Of a DNA stretch of 16,714 bases, positions 1 to 5,917 are shown one piece after another. Numbering within the stretch: position 1 is the stretch's first letter; every line of letters begins with the position of its first letter. The stretch is taken from contig DEPZ01000067.1 of NCBI GenBank assembly GCA_002359025.1, forward strand, positions 1-16,714, given 5' to 3'. This stretch comes from Erysipelotrichaceae bacterium UBA3379. GTDB lineage: Bacteria; Bacillota_I; Bacilli_A; Erysipelotrichales; Coprobacillaceae. Position numbers and translations under genes: made by a program. The notes under the pieces are model-generated. The model saw only the letters and a program-made list of their open reading frames with translations. It had not been told where the DNA came from and did not search any database.

Positions 1-3
1 GCC

Positions 4-1848
4 CTAAATATATACTAGCACTACATCACCTGGCTCAATATTGTACTTACATAATATCTGTCTCACTCTTTCTATATAATTTTTCTCAAAAATAGAAATC
101 TTAGACTGATTCAAGGAGATAGGTAAAACATCAATTCCTTGTTTTTTCATCTCATAAATATATTGGCAGACTTTTTCCAACATATACATATCCACATATG
201 AAATAAAACCATTTTGTTCAAATATAGGAATAAACTCACCAGGAGAAATCATCCGCCCATCTTTTGTTTGCCATCTAATTAATGCTTCTCCTCCACAGAA
301 TTTATCTTTCTTTAAATCATATTTCGGTTGAATATACATAACAAACTCTTCATTTTCTAAAGCAAAATTCATTCTCTTTTCAATATCATTAATTCTTTGT
401 GCTTCTTTATACATATCTTCATCATAAAAAGCATAATGATTTCCATGTAAAGTTGCTACACTTGCTTTTGCAATCATTGCTCTATCAATCATGACTGCAA
501 TATCTATATTTTCTGAAAACATATTAATCACTTTAATTCCACAATAACAATAAATTGGAAACCGTTGATTAGGAAATAAATGATGCTTAGACACTTCATC
601 CATAATCGTCATAACTCTTGTTTTAATTTCTTCTTTATCTTGAGTATACAACAAAAATCCAAATTGATCAGATTCATGATGATAATACAATTCCTTTGGA
701 CCAAGATTCTTTTTTAACACATCAACAACATAACATAATAATTGATTCCCAACCTGAAATCCAAACGTATGATTAATAAATTTAAAATCATGTATATCCA
801 ATACAACCAAAGAGCATTTTGCATCTTTATTTAAAACCTTAAAAACCAAATCATTAAATCCATTTTTATTATAAGCTTTTGTAATAGGATTATAATAAGC
901 TAAATAATTCACTTCTTCTTTCCCTTTATAAACCTTATGATTCATATAAAGAGTCATTCCACCAAAAACAAACACTACAAAAACAATAAAAAACATTGTC
1001 ATATAGGTAAAATCATCAAAATTACCTGAGACACTCATTAACGGAACAATACACACAGCATACAATTGACTATCTTTTAAATAGTGCGAAGCCATAAACA
1101 CCTTATCATTTTGATATTGAAACAATCCAGATTTTTCTTTTTTAACAAATTTTTCTAACTTATCACTGACTTGCTCATCCATTCCTAGTGACTCACCTAA
1201 TTGATCACCAACATACATGTTTTCTTCATCCATTAAAATACGTCCATCTTTGTTCACCAATCTCACAATACCATCATCTGCCAAACTTGGATATTCTAAG
1301 ACATCTTCAAAAGATTCTAAATCTTCTAATGCAAGAACAATTCCTATCAGTTCATCTTGATCATATACTGGTACTCCATGACAGATCATATCTTTTTTTA
1401 AATCTTGATCATAGTAATCTCGTGATAAGTATACTCCTTGAAAAATTCTTTGTATAAACTTATCATTTTCAAACTTCATATTATAAACAATTTCATTATT
1501 TGAATAAACCTTCACTCCTTGAAGATCTTTATTTATATAATACATTTGTACAAAACGATTATCCTTTTCTTGTTGAATTAATTTTTCAGCAATGTCTTTT
1601 TGTGACAAATCTTTTGACATAAAAGATGTAATCGCTTGTACTTTTTCTAAGCTCTCACCAATCTTAGAATCCACCAATTCCCCATAGTGATCACTGCTCA
1701 CACGTAATCTTTCCAGAGTATTTTGTAAATCGACTTTATTTTTTGAAACAAGAATAATTGCTAGTGCACTTATAGAGGCGATGATCATACTTAACATCAA
1801 TAAAATTGAAATGGTCATCTTTTTCTTTTCGATGTCTTTCCCCATCAT
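4..1848 (-). CDS. Membrane Cache-GGDEF-EAL protein, GGDEF degenerate, EAL domain cut short (possible pseudogene)
   Basis: A 614-residue predicted membrane c-di-GMP signalling protein. Residues ~11-35 form a first membrane helix, ~36-280 an extracellular Cache-like sensor region, and ~281-304 a second helix. A GGDEF-like domain follows (~320-480), then the start of an EAL domain (from ~497). The GGDEF signature is ESDQF (392-396), so cyclase activity is unlikely; the fold is supported by DIHDFKFIN and FGFQVGNQLL. The EAL motif itself is intact (EALIRW, 521-526), and N580 fits the usual metal-ligand position. However, a TAG at 4-6 ends the protein about 90 residues after the EAL motif, roughly half way through a normal ~240-residue EAL domain. 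The later catalytic E..TE, DDFG, Lys and Gln motifs are therefore absent. The start is ATG 1848 behind AAGGAGAAGGG, with a consensus promoter upstream. It is either a truncated pseudogene or a non-catalytic receptor; the left context is outside the window. Confidence 0.85.
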   Translation of the reverse strand: MMGKDIEKKKMTISILLMLSMIIASISALAIILVSKNKVDLQNTLERLRVSSDHYGELVDSKIGESLEKVQAITSFMSKDLSQKDIAEKLIQQEKDNRFVQMYYINKDLQGVKVYSNNEIVYNMKFENDKFIQRIFQGVYLSRDYYDQDLKKDMICHGVPVYDQDELIGIVLALEDLESFEDVLEYPSLADDGIVRLVNKDGRILMDEENMYVGDQLGESLGMDEQVSDKLEKFVKKEKSGLFQYQNDKVFMASHYLKDSQLYAVCIVPLMSVSGNFDDFTYMTMFFIVFVVFVFGGMTLYMNHKVYKGKEEVNYLAYYNPITKAYNKNGFNDLVFKVLNKDAKCSLVVLDIHDFKFINHTFGFQVGNQLLCYVVDVLKKNLGPKELYYHHESDQFGFLLYTQDKEEIKTRVMTIMDEVSKHHLFPNQRFPIYCYCGIKVINMFSENIDIAVMIDRAMIAKASVATLHGNHYAFYDEDMYKEAQRINDIEKRMNFALENEEFVMYIQPKYDLKKDKFCGGEALIRWQTKDGRMISPGEFIPIFEQNGFISYVDMYMLEKVCQYIYEMKKQGIDVLPISLNQSKISIFEKNYIERVRQILCKYNIEPGDVVLVYI

Positions 1849-1863
1849 AAACCCTTCTCCTTT

Positions 1864-1946
1864 TATAACCAGTTTTAAACATACTCTATAAAAATATAAT
1901 CATTTTCTTCTTATTTTACTCGATATTAAATACTTAACTGGTTATA
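1864..1946. repeat. 11-bp inverted repeat flanking the 5' UTR of the GGDEF/EAL gene
   Basis: TATAACCAGTT at 1864-1874 is matched exactly by its reverse complement AACTGGTTATA at 1936-1946, with 61 nt between the arms. The right arm abuts the -10 box and covers the likely transcription start; the left arm sits just upstream of the ribosome binding site. Each arm contains TAACCAGTT, and the right one is itself near-palindromic (TAAC-TG-GTTA). This placement suggests paired operator sites rather than an RNA stem, because transcripts starting near 1939 would lose most of one arm. The regulator is unknown. Confidence 0.5.
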
Positions 1947-1974
1947 TTATATAGTTGTTGTAGTTATTTGTCAA
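1946..1974 (-). promoter_or_regulatory. Consensus sigma-A promoter of the GGDEF/EAL gene
   Basis: On the minus strand there is a perfect TTGACA (1974-1969), a 17-bp spacer and a perfect TATAAT (1951-1946). The predicted start is near 1939, giving a ~90-nt leader before ATG 1848. Both hexamers are perfect and the spacing is ideal, so this should be a strong promoter unless repressed through the adjacent inverted repeat. Confidence 0.85.
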
Positions 1975-1983
1975 AATCTATGA

Positions 1984-2011
1984 CAAAAAAAGAACTCTTT
2001 TTCAAGAATTC
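1984..2011 (-). terminator. Intrinsic terminator after the TSCPD gene
   Basis: Just after the TSCPD stop codon, minus-strand AAAGAATTC and GAGTTCTTT pair through a TTGAAAAA loop with one G-U pair, followed by a run of T. It closes the ApbE-TSCPD unit and separates it from the GGDEF/EAL promoter only ~10 nt further on. Confidence 0.75.
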
Positions 2012-2013
2012 TT

Positions 2014-2256
2014 TTACTTTGCTTCTTTTAAAGCTTTAGCAAGTTGATCCGGACAAGAAGTTATCTTCATTCCACAACGTACTCCTTGTAAACGAGCAAT
2101 GACTTCTTCTTTATCCATTCCTTCTACAAGTCTAGAAATACCTTGTGTATTCCCTGAACAACCACCTATAAATTTGACATTCTTTACCTTTCCATCATCA
2201 ATAGTAAAATCTATAAACGATGCACATACTCCTCTTGTCTTATAATGATAATCCAT
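2014..2256 (-). CDS. Small stand-alone TSCPD-domain protein
   Basis: An 80-residue protein matching the short TSCPD-domain family (TIGR03905 type) common in anaerobic Bacillota. The signature TSCPDQLA lies near the C-terminus (~67-74), preceded by GGCSGNTQGI (~31-40) and RCGMK. Four cysteines are conserved-looking (in GVCASF, GGCSG, RCG and TSCPD), suggesting metal or redox chemistry. The same domain occurs at the C-terminus of some class II ribonucleotide reductases, but the role of the free-standing protein is not known. There is no signal peptide, so it should be cytoplasmic. The start is ATG 2256, with AGGAGGG overlapping the ApbE stop codon 9 nt upstream, so it is co-transcribed with and probably translationally coupled to ApbE. 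Confidence 0.85.
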   Translation of the reverse strand: MDYHYKTRGVCASFIDFTIDDGKVKNVKFIGGCSGNTQGISRLVEGMDKEEVIARLQGVRCGMKITSCPDQLAKALKEAK

Positions 2257-2265
2257 AAGTCCCTC

Positions 2266-3390
2266 CTATTGTAATCTACTCTTTTCAAATACATATATAT
2301 TCTGATTATCTTTTAGACCATCAGACATCTTAATCTTCCCATCTTCCAATAGCCATATTGCTTCTACGCCATCTAAAGAATTAATAAATTTCAAACCATC
2401 TTCATACTCCATTAAGAACACAGCTGAACTTAAAAAATCTGCCAAACCACTATCTTCAGTAACAATACTTACACTTCTAAAATGAACTGCTGGATAAAGT
2501 GTTTTTGGATCAATCAAATGATGATATTTTATTCCTTGACTATCTTCATAAAATCTTTGATAGTCTCCACTTGTCACAACAGATTGACCTTCCACAACAA
2601 GAACAGCTTCATTATCTTGATCAGGATCATCAGCTGTTTGACTATAATTCCCATCTTTAGGAGATTCAATTCCTATACAATAATTATTTTGGCAATCATC
2701 TAAATAAAAATCACCTGATTTTTTCACAAGTCTTTTTCCATGACTCGCTACATTTCCACCACCACTCAATAAAAAGCTTTCAACACCCATATCAATTAAA
2801 TCCTGTTTAATGAGTTCTACGGCATAACCTTTTGCAGTTGCTCCTACATCAATAGAAAGATTTTCATCTTTGATAAATACAGTTTTCTTTTCATCATCAA
2901 TAACAATATTATCGATATCTGTATGTTGACTCGCTTTTTCTAATTCGCTTTGAGTAGGCACTTCACCAACACCATTATTGTTTGTCGCTTCTTCTCTATA
3001 ATCATGCCATATATCAATAACACTTCCAAAAGCAATATTTACTTTAGAAGATAATTCATGATATCTTTCAATACATAAGTTCAATAAATTAATAATTGGC
3101 TGTTCCACTTGTACTGGTGCTTTTCCAGCCTGTGCATTAATTGTATTGATGTTATTAATATTCTCATAAGAAGTATATTTATCAAATAACTGATCATAAT
3201 AATTCAAATCTTTTTCAATTAAATCACATTGTTTTTGAAATTCTTCTTCACTTTTTGCATATGTAATATAAGTCGTAATTGTGTCAAATGAACCTACAAA
3301 GTTTTTAGAATAATATTCATATTCACTTTTACATCCAACCACTAATAATAACATACAACATACAATACATAATTTTAATATTTTCTTCAA
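2266..3390 (-). CDS. apbE: FAD:protein FMN transferase (ApbE family lipoprotein)
   Basis: Predicted surface-anchored flavin transferase that covalently attaches FMN from FAD to Thr/Ser of extracytosolic proteins. It has a lipoprotein signal with lipobox LVVGC, then SFDTITTYI, IDVGATAKGYAV (~180-191), LLSGGGNV, TSGDYQRFYE (~272-281), HHLIDPKT (~290-297) and ADFLSSA (~316-322), the last matching the Mg-binding D...T/S motif. I prefer a TTG start at 3390 (374 aa). GAGAAGGTGAT lies 4-6 nt upstream of it, whereas the in-frame ATG at 3408 has no Shine-Dalgarno site and is part of a TATAAT box. It follows the duplicated lipoprotein gene after a terminator and precedes the TSCPD gene by 9 nt. The -DVGATAKG- variant of the usual DLGGIAKG is mild. 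No substrate with a classical flavinylation motif is visible nearby. Confidence 0.88.
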   Translation of the reverse strand: MKKILKLCIVCCMLLLVVGCKSEYEYYSKNFVGSFDTITTYITYAKSEEEFQKQCDLIEKDLNYYDQLFDKYTSYENINNINTINAQAGKAPVQVEQPIINLLNLCIERYHELSSKVNIAFGSVIDIWHDYREEATNNNGVGEVPTQSELEKASQHTDIDNIVIDDEKKTVFIKDENLSIDVGATAKGYAVELIKQDLIDMGVESFLLSGGGNVASHGKRLVKKSGDFYLDDCQNNYCIGIESPKDGNYSQTADDPDQDNEAVLVVEGQSVVTSGDYQRFYEDSQGIKYHHLIDPKTLYPAVHFRSVSIVTEDSGLADFLSSAVFLMEYEDGLKFINSLDGVEAIWLLEDGKIKMSDGLKDNQNIYVFEKSRLQ

Positions 3391-3406
3391 TTTTATCACC
3401 TTCTCC

Positions 3407-3412
3407 ATTATA
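3407..3412 (-). promoter_or_regulatory. Possible -10 box ahead of apbE
   Basis: A perfect TATAAT (minus strand, 3412-3407) overlaps the apparent upstream ATG of apbE and follows directly on the lipoprotein terminator. No good -35 lies at 16-18 bp (best ATCGCA, 3/6), and a start near 3400 would leave only GGTGAT as ribosome binding site. Transcription of apbE may come from this weak promoter, from read-through, or from both. Confidence 0.35.
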
Positions 3413-3420
3413 TCAAAAAA

Positions 3421-3453
3421 TAAAAAAACTGCGATATCTTTTTTCGCAGTTTT
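3421..3453 (-). terminator. Strong terminator after the duplicated lipoprotein gene
   Basis: Minus-strand AAAACTGCGA (3453-3444) pairs perfectly with TCGCAGTTTT (3434-3425) across a 9-nt loop and runs into T residues. It lies between the lipoprotein and apbE genes, so most transcripts of the abundant lipoprotein should end here, with apbE expressed at a lower level. Confidence 0.9.
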
Positions 3454-3461
3454 CTCATTTT

Positions 3462-4385
3462 TTATTTTAAAGAACTTCCAGCTTCAGCATAAGCAGCTAA
3501 AATATCATCAATAACAATTGTACATCCTGATGATAAATCAGAATCTGCAGGAGCTTTTCCACCATGATAATCTTTAGTTTTTACATTAGCAACTTCATCT
3601 AATGTTTTTGTATTAGCCCATGTTTCAAATGCAGCAGCTTGTTCATACCATTCTTTACCGATTGCTGAAGCACCTTTCATGTTATATTTTTCTTTTAATT
3701 CAGTTTTTGTATCAGTTACACCTTCATAAACTTGAGCAACATCTAAATCATTAAAAACAATTTTTCCATCTGCATCAGTAGCAACTAAAGCGATAGTTGT
3801 ATTTAATTGTTTCTTTTCAGCATCATTAGACATGATTTCTCCAATACCAACTTTTGCAGCACTTACTTCTGCAGCATTTGTATTTGCTTTAGCAACTGCA
3901 GCTAACATATCGTCTACAACAATTGTACATCCAGCTGCTAAATCAGCTTCTGCTGGAGCTTTTCCACCATGATAATCTTTTGTTTTCATATTTGCAACTT
4001 CATCTGGAGTTTTACCTTTACACCATTCTTCAAATGCAGCAGCTTGTTCATACCATTCTTTACCGATTGCTGAAGCTTTTTTCATAGCATAATCAGCACC
4101 ACGTTCTTTTTTAGTTTTATCTAATTCACCTTCCCCACCAGGTGTAGATTGAGCAACGTCGATATCGATATAATTGATTTTCCCATCTTTATCTAATCCA
4201 ATAGCAGCAATAGTTGAATTCACTTGTCCGTCGTTATATGTACTTACAACACCTAATCCAACTTTAGCATATTGTGCAGCTGTGTCTCCTCCTGTACTTC
4301 CTGTACCTGCATCTTTTTTACCGCATCCAACAAGTGTAGTTGCAGCTAATGTAGATACAGCTAATACTTTTAAAAATTTCTTCAT
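3462..4385 (-). CDS. Secreted lipoprotein with two tandem ~135-residue domains
   Basis: A 307-residue lipoprotein: a short positive n-region, hydrophobic stretch and lipobox TLVGC place the lipidated cysteine at residue 21, followed by a Gly/Thr-rich linker. The mature part holds two copies of one domain, ~41-163 and ~178-298. Each has NSTIAA/NTTIAL, a DGKI strand, a DVAQ segment, ASAIGKEWYEQAAAFE (104-119 and 239-254), KT.DEVAN, KTKDYHGGKAPA (134-145 and 269-280) and GCTIV.DD (152-159 and 287-294). C153 and C288 are equivalent; C122 is unique to the first copy. I recall similar repeats in unannotated exported proteins of Clostridia, but assign no function. It has its own promoter and terminator directly upstream of apbE, suggesting an abundant envelope protein, perhaps tied to extracytosolic flavin or redox chemistry. 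No classical FMN attachment motif (SGAT type) is present. The start is ATG 4385 behind GGAAGGAGA. Confidence 0.85.
   Translation of the reverse strand: MKKFLKVLAVSTLAATTLVGCGKKDAGTGSTGGDTAAQYAKVGLGVVSTYNDGQVNSTIAAIGLDKDGKINYIDIDVAQSTPGGEGELDKTKKERGADYAMKKASAIGKEWYEQAAAFEEWCKGKTPDEVANMKTKDYHGGKAPAEADLAAGCTIVVDDMLAAVAKANTNAAEVSAAKVGIGEIMSNDAEKKQLNTTIALVATDADGKIVFNDLDVAQVYEGVTDTKTELKEKYNMKGASAIGKEWYEQAAAFETWANTKTLDEVANVKTKDYHGGKAPADSDLSSGCTIVIDDILAAYAEAGSSLK
3624..3671. repeat. 48-nt direct repeat within the lipoprotein gene, copy in domain 2
   Basis: These 48 bases are identical to 4029-4076, exactly 405 nt (135 codons) away. They encode the ASAIGKEWYEQAAAFE block of the second domain. A further 26-nt identity covers the KDYHGGKAP block. 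Confidence 0.95.
4029..4076. repeat. 48-nt direct repeat within the lipoprotein gene, copy in domain 1
   Basis: Identical to 3624-3671 and encoding the equivalent block of the first domain. The bases on either side differ, so the identity stops sharply. Confidence 0.95.
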
Positions 4386-4416
4386 AAATATCTCCTTCCT
4401 TTTCCTTCATAGCTAT

Positions 4417-4445
4417 ATTATATCTGTACTTCACTTTTATATCAA
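4417..4445 (-). promoter_or_regulatory. Promoter of the duplicated lipoprotein gene
   Basis: Minus-strand TTGATA (4445-4440), a 17-bp spacer and a perfect TATAAT (4422-4417) lie about 30 nt upstream of ATG 4385. Two more TTGATA copies lie just upstream at 4468-4463 and 4478-4473. Near-consensus boxes and a strong ribosome binding site suggest high expression. Confidence 0.8.
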
Positions 4446-4476
4446 GCAATTTGTGAAAATAATATCAAAGAATATC

Positions 4477-4509
4477 AAAAAAGACAGAAATTCAAGTATT
4501 TCCATCTTT
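4477..4509 (-). terminator. Terminator of the folA-plsC unit
   Basis: Directly after plsC, minus-strand AAAGATGGAAAT (4509-4498) pairs along all 12 positions with ATTTCTGTCTTT (4491-4480), counting two G-U pairs, across a 6-nt loop, and a T-run follows. It isolates plsC from the lipoprotein promoter ~30 nt further on. Confidence 0.85.
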
Positions 4510-4511
4510 AA

Positions 4512-5240
4512 TTATGACTTAAAAACCTTATTTTCATTTGCGTCAATACATTCTTTGATACGAGATTGTACCAAATGCGCAATTTCTGTACTTGTCATAT
4601 CTTTATACTCATCATAATAAAGTGGTTTTAAATAATGAATTTGAGCATCTACTGGTTTGATTGTATTGTTATCAAACACTTTATAACAATCAATCAAAGC
4701 CACAGGAACAATTGGTTTTTTTGCATCAATAACCGATTTAAAAGTTCCACCCTTAAATTCTAACATTTGATTTTCTTTACGACATCTTGTTCCTTCAGGA
4801 AAGATAACATAATTCATTCCCTTAGCAAGTTCTTTAGATACATTTCTAATCACACGAATAGAAGCACGTAAGTTTTCACGATCAATCGTTTGAAATTCAA
4901 TCATTCTTAAAACATCTTTTAATACAAAAACATCCATTAATTCTTTTTTTACCACTGCTTTAAATGGTAAATCATGTGTATCAAACAAGATTAACGCATC
5001 AAATAATCCTTGATGATTTGGTGTCATTAAATACCCTTGTTCTTCAGGTAAATTCTCTTTACCATAACAATGAATGCGAACTCTTGATTTTTGATCAACT
5101 TTTCTTATTAACTTTTGTGTAAAATCAAATCTTTCCTCAAAACTTGTTGTTTCCATATGAGAATTAAAATAACGAATTTTAAGCAACCAGCCAGGCACTC
5201 TATAAATCAATCTGATAACTAAAAATACTATCCTTTTCAT
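4512..5240 (-). CDS. plsC: 1-acyl-sn-glycerol-3-phosphate acyltransferase
   Basis: Predicted membrane-associated acyltransferase that converts lysophosphatidate to phosphatidate in phospholipid synthesis. At 242 residues it has normal family length. The catalytic motif NHQGLFD (75-81, H-x4-D) and substrate-binding motif FPEGTRCR (147-154) are intact, with a later hydrophobic IVPVALID block. An N-terminal hydrophobic stretch (~1-22) should anchor it at the membrane. The ATG at 5240 overlaps the folA stop by 4 nt (ATGA), and AGAGGTGG inside the end of folA serves as ribosome binding site, so the two genes are translationally coupled. Substrate preference among acyl donors cannot be read from the sequence. 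Confidence 0.9.
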   Translation of the reverse strand: MKRIVFLVIRLIYRVPGWLLKIRYFNSHMETTSFEERFDFTQKLIRKVDQKSRVRIHCYGKENLPEEQGYLMTPNHQGLFDALILFDTHDLPFKAVVKKELMDVFVLKDVLRMIEFQTIDRENLRASIRVIRNVSKELAKGMNYVIFPEGTRCRKENQMLEFKGGTFKSVIDAKKPIVPVALIDCYKVFDNNTIKPVDAQIHYLKPLYYDEYKDMTSTEIAHLVQSRIKECIDANENKVFKS

Positions 5241-5713
5241 TTTCCACCTCTTACATATATTTCTAAATCAAATGTCTGATAATGTTTTATCTCTTTCAAT
5301 ATAAAATCATACTCTTTAAAATCAGGGAAATATGTTTCTCCTTGATGATTTCCAGGTATACGTGAAATCAATAATTGATCAACATATTCAAGTGCCTGCT
5401 TATATACACTTGCTCCTCCTGCTATATATAAATCCTTATCAAGCTGACGATATTCTTGGATGACTTGTTCTAAAGAATCTCTCACTTCTACTCTTTGATC
5501 ATCTAAGCCTTGTCTTGTTAAAACTATTGTATGACGTGACGGAAGAGGTCTTCCTATCGCAAGATATGTTGTTTTTCCCATGACAATTGTTTGATTCAAT
5601 GTTGTTTCTTTAAAATGCTTTAAATCTTCTGGATTATTCCAAGGCATTCCATTTCTTGAATCTTTTTTTCCAATTAACTGCTGATCATCCATCGCCACTA
5701 TAATACTAATCAT
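5237..5713 (-). CDS. folA: Dihydrofolate reductase
   Basis: NADPH-dependent reduction of dihydrofolate to tetrahydrofolate in the cytoplasm. At 158 residues it has standard length. Signatures are ISIIVAMDD at the N-terminus, LIGKKDSRNGMPW covering the Met20-type loop, NPEDLKHFK with the catalytic acid D30, the NADPH segment VMGKTTYLAIGRPLPSR (44-60) and YIAGGASVYKQAL. Between IG and MPW there are seven residues against four in E. coli, so the active-site loop is three residues longer. The start is ATG 5713 behind GAGGTGG. It is first in a two-gene unit with plsC, with its own promoter. No thymidylate synthase gene is next to it. Confidence 0.93.
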   Translation of the reverse strand: MISIIVAMDDQQLIGKKDSRNGMPWNNPEDLKHFKETTLNQTIVMGKTTYLAIGRPLPSRHTIVLTRQGLDDQRVEVRDSLEQVIQEYRQLDKDLYIAGGASVYKQALEYVDQLLISRIPGNHQGETYFPDFKEYDFILKEIKHYQTFDLEIYVRGGK

Positions 5714-5734
5714 TTTTCCACCTCATTTAGTGCT

Positions 5735-5763
5735 ATTATATACAAAACTCCAGCAATTGTCAT
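5735..5763 (-). promoter_or_regulatory. Promoter of folA-plsC
   Basis: Minus-strand ATGACA (5763-5758, 5/6 match to TTGACA), a 17-bp spacer and a perfect TATAAT (5740-5735) end ~20 nt before ATG 5713, giving a very short leader. Confidence 0.7.
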
Positions 5764-5805
5764 CTTTTTATTATAAATATCCTTATTCGTATATATTTTA
5801 TATAC

Positions 5806-5843
5806 AAAAAAACCCATTAGCTGGTCATTCAACTTTTGGGTTT
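5806..5843 (-). terminator. Terminator of the ROK/TIM-barrel unit
   Basis: Minus-strand AAACCCA (5843-5837) pairs with TGGGTTT (5816-5810), with an inner AGTTG/CAGCT helix and a small internal loop, and runs into seven T residues. It lies about 65 nt after the TIM-barrel stop. Confidence 0.85.
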
Positions 5844-5878
5844 ATATTCGCTTATTTACTATTTTATAACAAGAATAT

Positions 5879-5917
5879 AGTGTCAAACACTTAAAATATA
5901 GATGATTATCAATCATC
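5879..5917 (-). repeat. Two small perfect hairpins at the 3' end of the TIM-barrel gene
   Basis: GATGATT and AATCATC (5901-5917, 3-nt loop) span the stop codon, and AGTGT with ACACT (5879-5891, 3-nt loop) follows. Neither has a T-run, so they are not terminators on their own. They may stabilise the mRNA end or be chance in AT-rich sequence. Confidence 0.4.

Noticed and set aside
1..30. Simple single-base frameshift as cause of the EAL truncation
   Set aside because: Neither alternative frame of the last visible bases gives an EAL-like continuation, so a point frameshift in the window is not supported; the cause must lie beyond the edge or be a genuine stop.
1188..1457. Plus-strand open frame inside the GGDEF/EAL gene
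   Set aside because: It lies wholly antisense to a well-supported gene, has no ribosome binding site or recognisable domain, and its composition is that of a shadow frame.
1849..1945. c-di-GMP riboswitch in the GGDEF/EAL leader
   Set aside because: The ~90-nt leader lacks the conserved GEMM-type sequence blocks, is very AT-rich and shows only the inverted repeat.
3462..4385. Classical FMN-binding domain with covalent attachment motif
   Set aside because: No SGAT- or DGxSGAS-type motif is present in either repeat, so flavinylation is kept only as a hypothesis from context.
4451..4468. Rex redox-repressor site upstream of the lipoprotein promoter
   Set aside because: The left half TTGTGAA is perfect, but the right half matches only 4 of 7 positions, too weak for this symmetric site.
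4174..4617. 147-codon plus-strand frame spanning the lipoprotein promoter and plsC end
   Set aside because: It crosses a terminator, a promoter and two real genes on the other strand, and its protein shows no domain.
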